A DNA stretch of 64,000 nt from Propionibacteriaceae bacterium (lineage in GTDB: Bacteria > Actinomycetota > Actinomycetes > Propionibacteriales > Propionibacteriaceae), in the NCBI GenBank assembly GCA_025965155.1, contig JAOPXN010000090.1, forward strand, positions 32,137 to 96,136, read 5' to 3'. Position 1 is the stretch's first letter. Each line of letters opens with the position of its first letter. Shown here one piece after another: positions 17,975-26,397 of this stretch. A program made the translations under genes and the position numbers. The notes below the pieces were generated by a model. It saw only the letters and a program-made list of their open reading frames with translations, was not told where the DNA came from and searched no databases.

Positions 17975-19417
17975 GTGAACCGCCCGATCCGCAGGGTCGC
18001 CTTCGTCGCGATGATCATGTTCGCGCTGCTGTTCGCCAACGGCACGTACATGATCTTGTTCCGGCAGGCCTCGCTGGACGCTCAACCGCAGAACCGACGC
18101 GTCCGGGATGCCGAGTTCGCGCAGGACCGCGGTTCGATCCTGGCGGCCGGAAACACCGAGATCGCCACCACGAAGGTGGTCAAAGACCGGTTCGAGTTCC
18201 TCCGTACCTACCCCGAGGGCGAGCTGTACGCGCCCATCACCGGCTTCTACTCCTATGACCATGCCCGGACCGGGCTGGAGAGCAGCTACAACACCGAGCT
18301 GGCCGGTACCGACGACTCGCTCTTCGTCCGCCGGCTGATCGACCTGATCAGCAACCGCACTCCTCGCGGCGCGAACGTGGAGACGACGATCCTGCCGGCG
18401 GCGCAGAAGGCTGCCGCGCGCACGCTCGGTAACAACAAGGGAGCCGTGGTGGCGCTCGACCCACAGACCGGCGCGGTGCTGGCTCTGGTCACCAGCCCCA
18501 GCTACGACCCCAACGACATCGCCAGCCACGACCTCGAGAAGGCCGACAAGGCGTACCGGAAACTGGCCGCCGATCCGGACCGGCCGCTCTCCAACCGTGC
18601 GGTGCGGGAGATCTATCCGCCGGGCTCCACCTTCAAGCTCGTCACCGCCGCCGCAGCGTTGACCGATGGGAAGACCGCCGACAGCAAGGTCGCGTCCCCG
18701 AACCGGTTGAAGTTGCCCAACACCAACACGTACCTGGGCAACTCCACGAACTGCGGCGGCAAAACGACCACCATCGCTCACGCGCTGGAGGTGTCCTGCA
18801 ACACCGCCTTCGCCAACCTCGGAATCGAGCTAGGACAAGACAAGCTGCGGGCCCAGGCCCAGAAGTTCGGCTTCGACCGCCGGCACCTCAGCGACCTCAG
18901 CGGCGTGGCGAGCCAGTTCCCCGACAGCATGGACGCGGCACAAACCGCCCTCAGCGCGATCGGCCAGTTCGACGTCGCGGCCAGCCCGCTGCAGATGGCG
19001 ATGGTGACCGCGGCCATCGCGAACGACGGGGAGCTGATGGACCCGTACCTGGTCAGCCAGGTGCAGGCGCCCGATCTAACTGCGATCCAGACGCACCGGC
19101 CGCAGCGGCTGTCGCAGGCGATGACTGCCGCGGACGCGCGCGAGCTCAAGCAGATGATGGTCGGGGTGGTCGAGAACGGCACCGGTGGCAACGGCGGCAT
19201 CTCCGGGGTCGAGGTGGGGGGCAAGACCGGCACCGCGCAGTCGGACCCGAACCGCAAACCGTTCGCCTGGTTCACCTCCTTCGCCCCGGCCGACAACCCT
19301 CAGGTGGCGGTCGCGGTGGTGGTTGAGGACGCCGACATCCCGCGCCAGGACATCGCCGGCGGACGCGTCGCAGCCCCGATTGCCAGGGCCGTGATGCAGG
19401 CGGTGCTGGAGCAGTGA
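17975..19417 (+). CDS. pbpA: PbpA, class B penicillin-binding protein (transpeptidase)
   Basis: The protein has 480 aa. It has an N-terminal signal anchor (about residues 8-30) and a class B dimerisation domain. The transpeptidase domain carries the nucleophile motif Ser218-Thr-Phe-Lys (SxxK), Ser274-Cys-Asn (SxN) and Lys417-Thr-Gly (KTG), all intact. It crosslinks septal or elongation peptidoglycan with its SEDS partner. The GTG at 17975 is chosen over an upstream frame start inside rodA because GAGGAG lies 6 bp ahead and the sequence then starts with a normal anchor. A 118-bp gap, with no pknA gene, separates it from pknB. Confidence 0.94.
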   Translation: MNRPIRRVAFVAMIMFALLFANGTYMILFRQASLDAQPQNRRVRDAEFAQDRGSILAAGNTEIATTKVVKDRFEFLRTYPEGELYAPITGFYSYDHARTGLESSYNTELAGTDDSLFVRRLIDLISNRTPRGANVETTILPAAQKAAARTLGNNKGAVVALDPQTGAVLALVTSPSYDPNDIASHDLEKADKAYRKLAADPDRPLSNRAVREIYPPGSTFKLVTAAAALTDGKTADSKVASPNRLKLPNTNTYLGNSTNCGGKTTTIAHALEVSCNTAFANLGIELGQDKLRAQAQKFGFDRRHLSDLSGVASQFPDSMDAAQTALSAIGQFDVAASPLQMAMVTAAIANDGELMDPYLVSQVQAPDLTAIQTHRPQRLSQAMTAADARELKQMMVGVVENGTGGNGGISGVEVGGKTGTAQSDPNRKPFAWFTSFAPADNPQVAVAVVVEDADIPRQDIAGGRVAAPIARAVMQAVLEQ

Positions 19418-19535
19418 CTGGCCTGGTGGGTCGGCGGGGACCGGGTGCAGCCGACCTGTCGCGGCCTGGACGAGCATTTCGCGACGCTTGGGGTCATCGT
19501 CCACAATGGCACGGGGTCAGGAAAGGAATGCAGCG

Positions 19536-21341
19536 ATGACAGGCGACCCGAAGACGGTCGGAGGACGCTACGAGCTGGGCGACCTGCTCGGACGAGGCGG
19601 CATGGCGGAAGTCCGCTACGCCGTCGACACGCGTCTCGGCCGGCCCGTCGCGGTCAAGCAGCTGCGGACCGACCTGGCCAGTGACCCGACGTTCCAAGCG
19701 CGGTTCCGCCGGGAGGCGCAGTCCGCGGCCGGCCTGAACCACCCCACGATCGTGGCCGTGTACGACACCGGCGAGGAGACCGACCCCACCACCGGAGTCT
19801 CCATCCCGTACATCGTGATGGAGCTGGTCGAAGGTCAGACGCTGCGCGACGTCCTCCGAGACGGCCGCAAGATCCTGCCGGAGCGTGCGCTCGAGCTGAC
19901 CCAGGGTGTCCTGGACGCGCTCAGCTACAGCCACAAGGCCGGCATCATCCACCGCGACATCAAACCGGCGACCGTGATGCTGACCCCCACCGGCGGGGAC
20001 AAGGTGATGGACTTCGGCATCGCCCGCGCAGTGGCTGACACCTCGGCCACGATGACGCAGACCGCTGCGGTGATCGGCACGGCGCAGTACCTCTCGCCCG
20101 AGCAGGCCCGCGGCGAGACGGTGGATGCCCGCAGTGACATCTACTCGGCCGGCTGCCTGTTGTACGAGCTGCTCGTCGGGCGGCCGCCGTTCGTCGGTGA
20201 GTCGCCGGTCAGCGTCGCGTACCAGCACGTCCGTGAGATGCCGGTCCCGCCCAGTCGGCTGGACCCGGTCATCACCCCCGACATCGACGCCATTACCTTG
20301 AAGGCGCTGGCCAAGGACCCCGACGACCGCTATCAGTCTGCCCGCGAGATGAAGGCCGACCTGACCCGTGTGCTGGCCGGCCAGCAGGCGACGGCGGTGG
20401 TGCCGCGGGTGAGCGAGCAGGACCAGGCCACCCGGCTCGTGTCGCCGGTTCCTGCCGCGTCGACTGCGGTGGCCACCGAGTCGACCACCGACGAGAACGG
20501 CGAGGAGCCCCGGAAGCGCCGGGTGGGTCTGGCGCTGTTCATCGCGGGGCTGATCGCAGTTGTCCTGGGCGCCGGCGGCTATGCCCTCTACCAGATGACG
20601 CGGCCCACCGCCCCACCTCCCGTCGAGATGGTGCAGGTTCCGTCGGTGATCGGGTTCACCAAGGCTCCGGCGGAGAGCACGCTGCGGAACGCCAAGCTGG
20701 TGCCCGAGTTTAAGAACGTCAACGGGCCGGACGACAACACAGTGGACACCGCCATAAGCCAGACCCCTCCGGGCGACAACCAGGTGGCGGCCAACAGCAC
20801 AGTCACGGTGGCGATCAACGTCGGCCCGAAGATGGCGAAGGTGCCCAACGGCTTGGTCGGCAAGGATGTTGACGACGCCAAGAAGGCGCTGGAGAGCGCC
20901 GACTTCACCGTCAAGGTACAAGATGCCCAGACGGAACCCGCGGACGCGAAGAAGGACGAGGTACTGACCGTCGAGCCCGCCGAAGGCGAGTCGGCCCCGC
21001 TTGGCAGCGAGGTCGTCCTGACGGTCGCCACTGGGCAGTCGGAGGTGCCGAACTTCATTGGCTCCTCCCGTCAGCGAGCTGAGGATGACGCCAAAGCCGC
21101 AGGCTTCGACACACCGAGCTTCACGGAGAAGGAGAGCGACCAGCCAGCCGGCACGGTCATCGAGCAGGATCCGAAGGCTGGCACGAAGGTGTCCCGGAAC
21201 ACCGATATCAAGCTCACCGTGGCGATCCCCAAGCCTGAGCCGAGTCCCGCTCCGGAACCGTCCAGCACCAACGCTCCGCCCGTCCCGACCCCGACACCGA
21301 GCGGCGACCCGACCGCGAGCGCGTCTAGCACGTCTGGGTGA
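19536..21341 (+). CDS. pknB: PknB, PASTA-type Ser/Thr protein kinase with altered catalytic loop
   Basis: The protein has 601 aa. The kinase domain (about 8-275) has the Gly loop GRGGMAEV, Lys41, HRD Asp141 and DFG Asp159. The metal-binding Asn expected five residues after Asp141 is Thr146 (HRDIKPAT; codon ACC at 19971-19973), one base from the Asn codon AAC. The activation loop with TMTQTAAVIGTAQYLSPEQARG is otherwise near-identical to the mycobacterial protein. A membrane helix follows at about 329-352, then three PASTA domains (from about 366, 433 and 502) that sense muropeptides or lipid II, and a Pro/Ser tail. It would control wall synthesis with PstP and the FHA proteins. The start follows GGAAAGGA. 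Confidence 0.93.
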   Translation: MTGDPKTVGGRYELGDLLGRGGMAEVRYAVDTRLGRPVAVKQLRTDLASDPTFQARFRREAQSAAGLNHPTIVAVYDTGEETDPTTGVSIPYIVMELVEGQTLRDVLRDGRKILPERALELTQGVLDALSYSHKAGIIHRDIKPATVMLTPTGGDKVMDFGIARAVADTSATMTQTAAVIGTAQYLSPEQARGETVDARSDIYSAGCLLYELLVGRPPFVGESPVSVAYQHVREMPVPPSRLDPVITPDIDAITLKALAKDPDDRYQSAREMKADLTRVLAGQQATAVVPRVSEQDQATRLVSPVPAASTAVATESTTDENGEEPRKRRVGLALFIAGLIAVVLGAGGYALYQMTRPTAPPPVEMVQVPSVIGFTKAPAESTLRNAKLVPEFKNVNGPDDNTVDTAISQTPPGDNQVAANSTVTVAINVGPKMAKVPNGLVGKDVDDAKKALESADFTVKVQDAQTEPADAKKDEVLTVEPAEGESAPLGSEVVLTVATGQSEVPNFIGSSRQRAEDDAKAAGFDTPSFTEKESDQPAGTVIEQDPKAGTKVSRNTDIKLTVAIPKPEPSPAPEPSSTNAPPVPTPTPSGDPTASASSTSG

Positions 21342-21393
21342 GCTGAGGCCTGACTTATTCGAACGAGTGGGCGAATTGTCCTAGACTGTCGCC

Positions 21394-22041
21394 ATGTCCA
21401 TTCTGGGTCAGGATTCCTTTCTCGGTCAGGGGTCGCTGTTCGACCTCGGTGACGACATCGAAGTGGGCCCGCTGGCCGGCCGGATCCGGCGGGAACAGCT
21501 CAGCCGTGGCGCGTGGATCGACCTGCTGCCCGGCTGGCTGACGGGTGCTGACTCGCTGTTCGAGGATCTCGTCGACGGCGTACCGTGGCATGCCGAGGAA
21601 CGACAGATGTACGACCGAGTCGTCGAGGTGCCGCGGCTGCTCTGCTTCTACGGCGAGCAGGACCCGCTGCCGCATCCGGTGCTGACGCATGCCCGCGACC
21701 TGTTGAGCGCCCACTACGCCGAGGAGCTGGGTGAGCCGTTCAGGACCGCTGGCCTGTGCCTGTACCGCGATGGGAAGGACTCGGTCGCCTGGCACGGCGA
21801 CACCATCGGGCGCGGCAAGTCCAGCGACACGATGGTTGCCATTGTGTCGCTCGGATCACCGCGCTCCCTGATGCTGCGGCCCCGCGGCGGCGGGCCCGCG
21901 ATCAAGCAGAACCTCGGGCACGGCGACCTGATTGTGATGGGCGGGTCCTGCCAGCGCACCTGGGAGCACGCGATTCCCAAGACCAGCAAAGCCGTCGGTC
22001 CCCGGATCAGCGTCCAGTTCCGCCCCCGCGGAGTGCGCTAG
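21394..22041 (+). CDS. AlkB-like 2-oxoglutarate/Fe(II) dioxygenase
   Basis: A 215-aa protein with the AlkB fold signatures: iron ligands in SVAWHGD (HxD), the 2OG-binding Arg region in GPRISVQFRPR, and LMLRPRGGG/LGHGDLIVMGGSCQRTWEHAIPK supplying the distal His. It probably repairs alkylated bases or demethylates nucleic acid. It resembles the actinobacterial stand-alone AlkB subgroup rather than E. coli AlkB. It lies 52 bp after pknB on the same strand, inside a block where this gene is not usual, so co-transcription with the kinase is possible but its role there is unclear. Confidence 0.88.
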   Translation: MSILGQDSFLGQGSLFDLGDDIEVGPLAGRIRREQLSRGAWIDLLPGWLTGADSLFEDLVDGVPWHAEERQMYDRVVEVPRLLCFYGEQDPLPHPVLTHARDLLSAHYAEELGEPFRTAGLCLYRDGKDSVAWHGDTIGRGKSSDTMVAIVSLGSPRSLMLRPRGGGPAIKQNLGHGDLIVMGGSCQRTWEHAIPKTSKAVGPRISVQFRPRGVR

Positions 22042-22063
22042 GCCCGTCGGCCCCCAACCAATC

Positions 22064-22128
22064 CCGCTGACTAGTCGGAACTTCCGGGGTCTGGGCGGCG
22101 TGGCGCGGCGGCAGTGACTAATCGGCGG
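22064..22128 (+). repeat. 65-bp palindromic repeat, copy A
   Basis: It begins CCGCTGACTAGTCGG and ends TGACTAATCGGCGG; the two ends are imperfect inverted repeats (11 of 13). It matches copy B in 58 of 65 positions and copy C in 55 of 65, both in inverted orientation. It sits 22 bp after the AlkB-like stop codon and resembles an intergenic REP or MITE-type element. Confidence 0.8.
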
Positions 22129-22334
22129 GGTGGAGCAGGTTTGCGGCGCCGTCAGTCGGATGCTACGGGCGGCGCGGGTCGGCTGGACGATGTTCAACGG
22201 GTGTGCGGCAGCGCTGGCCCACCGGTGCGCCGGAGGGTGGCCCGCCGGTCTCCGCCGGTGAGCCGAGCCCGTCTGGCGGGTTCGGCCGGCGAGACCTGTA
22301 AGCGCCCGTCCGCTGGAGAAACGGCCCAGCGTCC

Positions 22335-22387
22335 ACGCGTCACTTCAGCGGCGACACACCGCCAGAACTGCGGAGGAGGTGACGCGT
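22335..22387. promoter_or_regulatory. Inverted repeat upstream of trpG
   Basis: ACGCGTCAC (22335-22343) and its exact complement GTGACGCGT (22379-22387) are spaced 35 bp apart and end 57 bp before the trpG start. This could be an operator or a leader hairpin. The remaining 22129-22334 shows no gene. Confidence 0.4.
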
Positions 22388-22444
22388 CGGCAGAGGGGCG
22401 GCGGCGGAACGGGGGGTGGCTCGGGAGCCTGCGACAATGGAGGG

Positions 22445-23089
22445 GTGCCTGCCGTCAAGATCTTGGTGATCGACAACTACGACTCCTTCGTCTACAACCT
22501 GGTGCAGTACCTTGCCCAGATTGGCGCCGAAGTCGAGGTGTGGCGCAACGACGATCCACGGTTCGCCGACCCTGACTTCGCGGCCCCCTTCGACGGTGTG
22601 CTGCTCTCGCCCGGACCCGGCACGCCAGAGGAAGCCGGCGTCTGCATCGACGTTGTCCGAAACCTGGCAGGCACCGTGCCTATCTTCGGCGTCTGTCTCG
22701 GACTGCAGTCGATTGGCGTCGCCTACGGCGGAGTGGTCGACCGGGCACCTGAGCTGCTGCACGGGAAGACGTCGCTGATCGAGCACAGCGGCGCAGGCGT
22801 GCTGGCCGGCCTGCCGTCGCCCTTCACCGCAACCCGGTACCACTCACTGGCGATCGAGCCGGAGTCGCTGCCCGATGTCCTCGAGGCCACCGCCCGGACC
22901 GCCAGCGGGGTCATCATGGCGGTCCGGCACAAGACACTTCCGGTGGAGGCGGTGCAGTTCCATCCTGAGTCGGTGCTGACCGAAGGGGGCTACCAGATGC
23001 TGGCCAACTGGCTCGCGACCTGCGGAGACGCAGAAGCCCCCGAGCGGGCCGCCGGTATGGCACCGCTGATGTCGACCCGTTCCGCCTGA
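22445..23089 (+). CDS. trpG: TrpG/PabA-type glutamine amidotransferase
   Basis: A 214-aa class I glutamine amidotransferase: KILVIDNYDSFVYNLVQYL at the start, LSPGPGTPEEAG, nucleophile Cys in FGVCLGLQ, and the His-Glu pair in FHPESVLTEGG. It releases ammonia from glutamine for anthranilate or aminodeoxychorismate synthase; no TrpE or PabB partner is in the window, so the true partner is encoded elsewhere. Location between pknB and the DUF881/crgA genes is the standard actinobacterial position. The GTG at 22445 follows GGAGGGG. Palindromic repeats lie on both sides of the gene. Confidence 0.92.
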   Translation: MPAVKILVIDNYDSFVYNLVQYLAQIGAEVEVWRNDDPRFADPDFAAPFDGVLLSPGPGTPEEAGVCIDVVRNLAGTVPIFGVCLGLQSIGVAYGGVVDRAPELLHGKTSLIEHSGAGVLAGLPSPFTATRYHSLAIEPESLPDVLEATARTASGVIMAVRHKTLPVEAVQFHPESVLTEGGYQMLANWLATCGDAEAPERAAGMAPLMSTRSA

Positions 23090-23129
23090 GCCGCACGGCG
23101 AACGGGCGAGATCGCATCCAACCTCTTAT

Positions 23130-23194
23130 CCGCCGAGTAGTCATTGCCGCCGCGGCGCGCCGCCCGGAGCCGGGAAGTTCCGACTAGTCAGCGG
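23130..23194 (-). repeat. 65-bp palindromic repeat, copy B
   Basis: Read on the minus strand it matches copy A in 58 of 65 bases. It begins 40 bp after the trpG stop and lies 33 bp from copy C in the same orientation, so B and C form a paired unit in a convergent intergenic region. Confidence 0.8.
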
Positions 23195-23227
23195 AAGGGT
23201 TGGAGCGGACCGCCAGGGGTTCGAACC

Positions 23228-23292
23228 CCGGCGAGTAGTCACTGCTGCCGCGGCACGCCGACCGGGGCCCGGAGGTTTCGACTAGTCAGCGG
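23228..23292 (-). repeat. 65-bp palindromic repeat, copy C
   Basis: Read on the minus strand it matches copy A in 55 of 65 bases. Its end overlaps the stop codon of the DUF881 gene (23286-23288) by 7 bp. A perfect 14-bp palindrome (23216-23229) abuts its other end. Confidence 0.8.
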
Positions 23293-24116
23293 GGGGTCTC
23301 GGTGCTGGTGGGAGGGTCCTCGCCCTGGTAGGAGCGGGCATACTGCAGCTCCAAGGCACCCTCGTGTGCCGGGAGCTGGGCCCGGGCCTCGGTCCGCTCG
23401 TCGTAGACCAGGCCGTACGCGGCCACGTACTGCTTGTAGATCCCGATGAAGTCCGACTTGTTCAGCGACGCCGCCATCCGGTCCTGGCTGCCGACAGCCC
23501 GAATCACGTACGGGGGTGCGTACGGGATCCCGTGCAGCACCACCGTGTTGCCGACGCACTTGATGCCTGTGGTCGAGATCACTCGCTGACCCTGAATGGT
23601 CATCGCCTCCGCACCGCCTTCCCACAAGGCGTTCACCACGGCCTGGATGTCCTGCTGGTGCACCACCAGGTAGTCAGCCTCGACGCCTTCGGCAATGACG
23701 GAGGTGGGGGCGTCGTCGAGGGTGACCGTGACCGCCGGTCCGGTGACCGCCTGCAGCCCCGCGTACCGGGCCTGCTCAGCCAACTGGGGAGAGAGGTCGG
23801 TGTCGGCGTTCCGGTCAGCAGTAAGGGCGTCGACCTGCGCACGCAGCCCCGTCAGCTGTCGTGCCAGCTCCGCGTTGCGCCGCGACTGGGACTGCACCAG
23901 GCTGACCAGGTCGGTGTTGCGGCCGGGCCGCAGGTCGATCCCCCGAGCATTCAGCGCACTGACGACGACCATCAGCCCGGCCAGCAGGCATACCGTAGCG
24001 GTCAGCAGCCGTCCGGTCGCCGTCCGGTCGGAGTTGCGCCGTCGCTGCCGGGAGGAGGCACGGAGCAGGACGCGGCGGCCCCGCGCGAATACGTCGGCGG
24101 CGGTTCGACTGGACAC
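23286..24116 (-). CDS. DUF881 membrane-anchored protein
   Basis: The protein has 276 aa from the GTG at 24116 (GAAGGGAG just upstream); an ATG at 24143 would add nine residues. It has a basic N-terminus, one membrane helix (about residues 37-57), a coiled-coil-like stretch rich in Arg/Glu/Leu/Ala (about 70-110), and the DUF881 domain with GPAVTVTLDD, QQDIQAVVNALWEGGAEAM and GNTVVLHG. Members are extracytoplasmic proteins of the actinobacterial division block, of unknown biochemical role. Its stop codon lies inside repeat copy C. Confidence 0.88.
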   Translation of the reverse strand: MSSRTAADVFARGRRVLLRASSRQRRRNSDRTATGRLLTATVCLLAGLMVVVSALNARGIDLRPGRNTDLVSLVQSQSRRNAELARQLTGLRAQVDALTADRNADTDLSPQLAEQARYAGLQAVTGPAVTVTLDDAPTSVIAEGVEADYLVVHQQDIQAVVNALWEGGAEAMTIQGQRVISTTGIKCVGNTVVLHGIPYAPPYVIRAVGSQDRMAASLNKSDFIGIYKQYVAAYGLVYDERTEARAQLPAHEGALELQYARSYQGEDPPTSTETPR

Positions 24117-24219
24117 CTCACTCCCTTCCTCGACCCGCGACATGGAAGGCCGGTCGGCGCACAATGGCTAAGGTTACGTGTCATTGACTACGCTACCCAG
24201 TCAACAGCAAGGAGAGAGT

Positions 24220-24489
24220 GTGCCCGAGTCGAGAACGCGCAAGTCCGCTGAGGCCAAGAAGCAGAGGGCCAATGCCGAGGCCCAAGCCAAGAAGGTGAAG
24301 GCTCCGAGCAGCCGACGTTGGGTGCCGCCTGTCTTCATCACGGTGGGCCTGCTCGGGGTGGCCTGGTTGATCACCTACTACGTCGCCGGTCAGTACATCC
24401 CGTTTATGAGCGACCTCGGCAACTGGAACATCCTGATCGGCATGGGTGGGATGGCAGCCGCCTTCGGCATCGCCACGCTCTGGAGGTAG
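24220..24489 (+). CDS. crgA: CrgA, cell-division protein
   Basis: The protein has 89 aa with a highly charged Lys/Arg/Glu N-terminus (residues 1-30) and two membrane helices (about 34-56 and 65-84) separated by a short loop, with the conserved RRWVPPVFITVGLLG and NWNILIGMGG segments. CrgA regulates FtsZ and recruits septal PBPs. The GTG at 24220 is chosen over the ATG at 24178 because AAGGAGAG lies just upstream. It is divergent from the DUF881 gene, as in mycobacteria. Confidence 0.93.
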   Translation: MPESRTRKSAEAKKQRANAEAQAKKVKAPSSRRWVPPVFITVGLLGVAWLITYYVAGQYIPFMSDLGNWNILIGMGGMAAAFGIATLWR

Positions 24490-24874
24490 CCGACAGCCCC
24501 ACCCGCTCACGCCGTCGGACCCCAGCGCGGCACGCCCGTCAGCACTGTCGGTGAGCGCAAATGACACGCCTGTAATTCTCCACAGTGTGGAAGAACCTGT
24601 GGACAACTCGGGCCAGACGGTGGATAGAGTCCCCTGCCGCGCCAGGTGGTCAGTCGGCAATTTTGGGAAGTTGGCCGGCCGGACCGGCACCGGCAGGGGA
24701 CTCCTTCCGCCATGGTGACAGCCGATGATGGCAGTTCTCGGACCCTGCCTGGCGAGTTTGCTGTGAATGCTGCGGATCCTTCGGAAGCGGTGCCGAGGTC
24801 TGGGGATGATCGCCAACCACTGGAGTAGCGTCGAACAGATACCGATCCCCACCGCGAACCCCCGAGGAGTGATG
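24490..24874. other. 385-bp gap with a DnaA-box cluster
   Basis: No gene is seen. At 24576-24629 are TTCTCCACA, the palindrome TCCACAGTGTGGA, a perfect TTGTCCACA box (minus strand, 24598-24606) and a weaker CTATCCACC (minus strand). The remainder leads into the aldehyde dehydrogenase start. Confidence 0.5.
24576..24606. other. Two DnaA-box-like 9-mers
   Basis: TTCTCCACA at 24576-24584 (plus strand, 8 of 9 to TTATCCACA) and TTGTCCACA at 24598-24606 (minus strand, an exact match to the actinobacterial consensus TT(A/G)TCCACA) are arranged head to head. Confidence 0.5.
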
Positions 24875-26341
24875 ATGCCGACCGATCCGTCCGCGCTGCT
24901 GAACCGAGTTCCCTCCGGACTGCTGATCGGCGGGAAGTGGGTCGACGCCACTCAGGGCCGCACGCTGGATGTGGAGAACCCCGCCACCGGCAAGGTCATC
25001 AAGTCGGTCGCCGATGCCGACGCCGACGACGCCACCCGTGCGCTCGACGCGGCGGTAGGGGCGGCCGAGGATTGGGCTGCCACGCCGGCCAGGCAACGAG
25101 CAGAGATCCTGCGGCAGGCGTTCGATCTCCTACAGGAACGCCGGGATGACATTGCCCTGCTGATGACGCTCGAGATGGGCAAGCCGCTCGCCGAGTCCGG
25201 CAGCGAGTTCACCTACGGCGGGGAGTTCCTGCGCTGGTTCTCCGAGGAGGCGGTACGGATCACCGGACGGTACGGCGCCAACCCGGAAGGAACCGGCCGT
25301 ACTGTGGTCAGCCGGCACCCGGTGGGGCCCTGCTTCCTGATCACGCCGTGGAACTTCCCGCTGGCGATGGCTACCCGCAAGATCGGCCCCGCTCTAGCGG
25401 CCGGGTGCACCGTGGTCGTGAAGCCGGCGGCCCTCACCCCCCTGACCACCATGTACGTCGCTCAGCTCCTGGTCGACGTCGGGCTCCCGGACGGGGTGGT
25501 CAATGTCATCACCACCAGCACATCCAAAGACACCTCGGCCGCAATCCTGAGCGACCCCCGGCTGCGCAAGCTGAGCTTCACCGGATCCACGCCGGTCGGG
25601 GTGAGCCTGCTCAAGCAGGCAGCCGACAACGTGTTGCGGACGTCCATGGAGCTCGGCGGCAATGCGCCGTTCCTGGTGTTCGAGGACGCCGACCTGGACA
25701 AGGCGATCGAGGGCGCCATGCAGGCCAAGTTCAGGAACATGGGCGAAGCCTGCACAGCCGCCAACCGGTTCCTGGTGCACTCTTCAATCGCCGACGAGTT
25801 CAGCCAGCGGATCGCGGAGCGGGTGAGCAGACTGAAGGTTGGCGACGGCACCGACCCGGACACCGACATTGGACCGCTGATCGAGCCGAAGGCGGTACAG
25901 AAGGTGGCCGATCTGGTGGAAGACGCCGTCAGCCGCGGCGCCACCGTACTGACCGGAGGCCAGCGGATCGAAGGCGATGGCTACTTCTACCAGCCCACAG
26001 TGCTCGTGGACGTGCCGGCTGATGCCGCCATCAACTCAACTGAGATCTTCGGCCCCGTCGTCGCAATCAGGCAGTTTTCGGACGAGGACGAAGCGGTTCG
26101 GCTGGCCAACGACACCCCGTACGGACTGGTGGGCTATGCCTACACCGACGGACTGGCACGCGGGCAGCGGATGATCGAACGGCTGGAGACGGGCATGCTG
26201 GGTCTCAACGCCGGAGTCATCTCCAACGCGGCGGCACCGTTCGGCGGCATCAAGCAGTCGGGGCTGGGCCGAGAGGGCGGGTTCGAGGGGATCAATGAGT
26301 ACCTGTCGATCAGGTACACGATGACACCGAGCCCGGTCTGA
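24875..26341 (+). CDS. gabD: NAD(P)-dependent succinate-semialdehyde dehydrogenase family protein
   Basis: A 488-aa aldehyde dehydrogenase. Visible are PWNFPLAMATRKIGPALAAG (cofactor loop), FTGSTPVG, MELGGN with general base Glu259 and GEACTAANR with nucleophile Cys293, then EIFGPVV and a GGIKQSGLGREGG C-terminal block. The pattern matches actinobacterial GabD-type enzymes that oxidise succinate semialdehyde to succinate, though the exact substrate is an inference. Of several in-frame starts, the ATG at 24875 has the best spacing to GAGGAG. No GABA transaminase is nearby. Confidence 0.85.
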   Translation: MPTDPSALLNRVPSGLLIGGKWVDATQGRTLDVENPATGKVIKSVADADADDATRALDAAVGAAEDWAATPARQRAEILRQAFDLLQERRDDIALLMTLEMGKPLAESGSEFTYGGEFLRWFSEEAVRITGRYGANPEGTGRTVVSRHPVGPCFLITPWNFPLAMATRKIGPALAAGCTVVVKPAALTPLTTMYVAQLLVDVGLPDGVVNVITTSTSKDTSAAILSDPRLRKLSFTGSTPVGVSLLKQAADNVLRTSMELGGNAPFLVFEDADLDKAIEGAMQAKFRNMGEACTAANRFLVHSSIADEFSQRIAERVSRLKVGDGTDPDTDIGPLIEPKAVQKVADLVEDAVSRGATVLTGGQRIEGDGYFYQPTVLVDVPADAAINSTEIFGPVVAIRQFSDEDEAVRLANDTPYGLVGYAYTDGLARGQRMIERLETGMLGLNAGVISNAAAPFGGIKQSGLGREGGFEGINEYLSIRYTMTPSPV

Positions 26342-26397
26342 CCGGTGCTGCGGGATGCCCCCGGCCATGGGGCACCAGGGCCTGATACTGCTAAACG

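Noticed and set aside
16273..18051. Long minus-strand ORF opposite rodA
   Set aside because: Gln/His/Arg-rich shadow of the well-supported rodA and pstP genes.
19494..20921. Minus-strand ORF of 475 codons opposite pknB
   Set aside because: Antisense shadow of the kinase domain with no independent support.
23216..23229. GGGGTTCGAACCCC, resembling a tRNA T arm
   Set aside because: No acceptor, D or anticodon arms flank it; it is simply a 14-bp palindrome next to repeat copy C.
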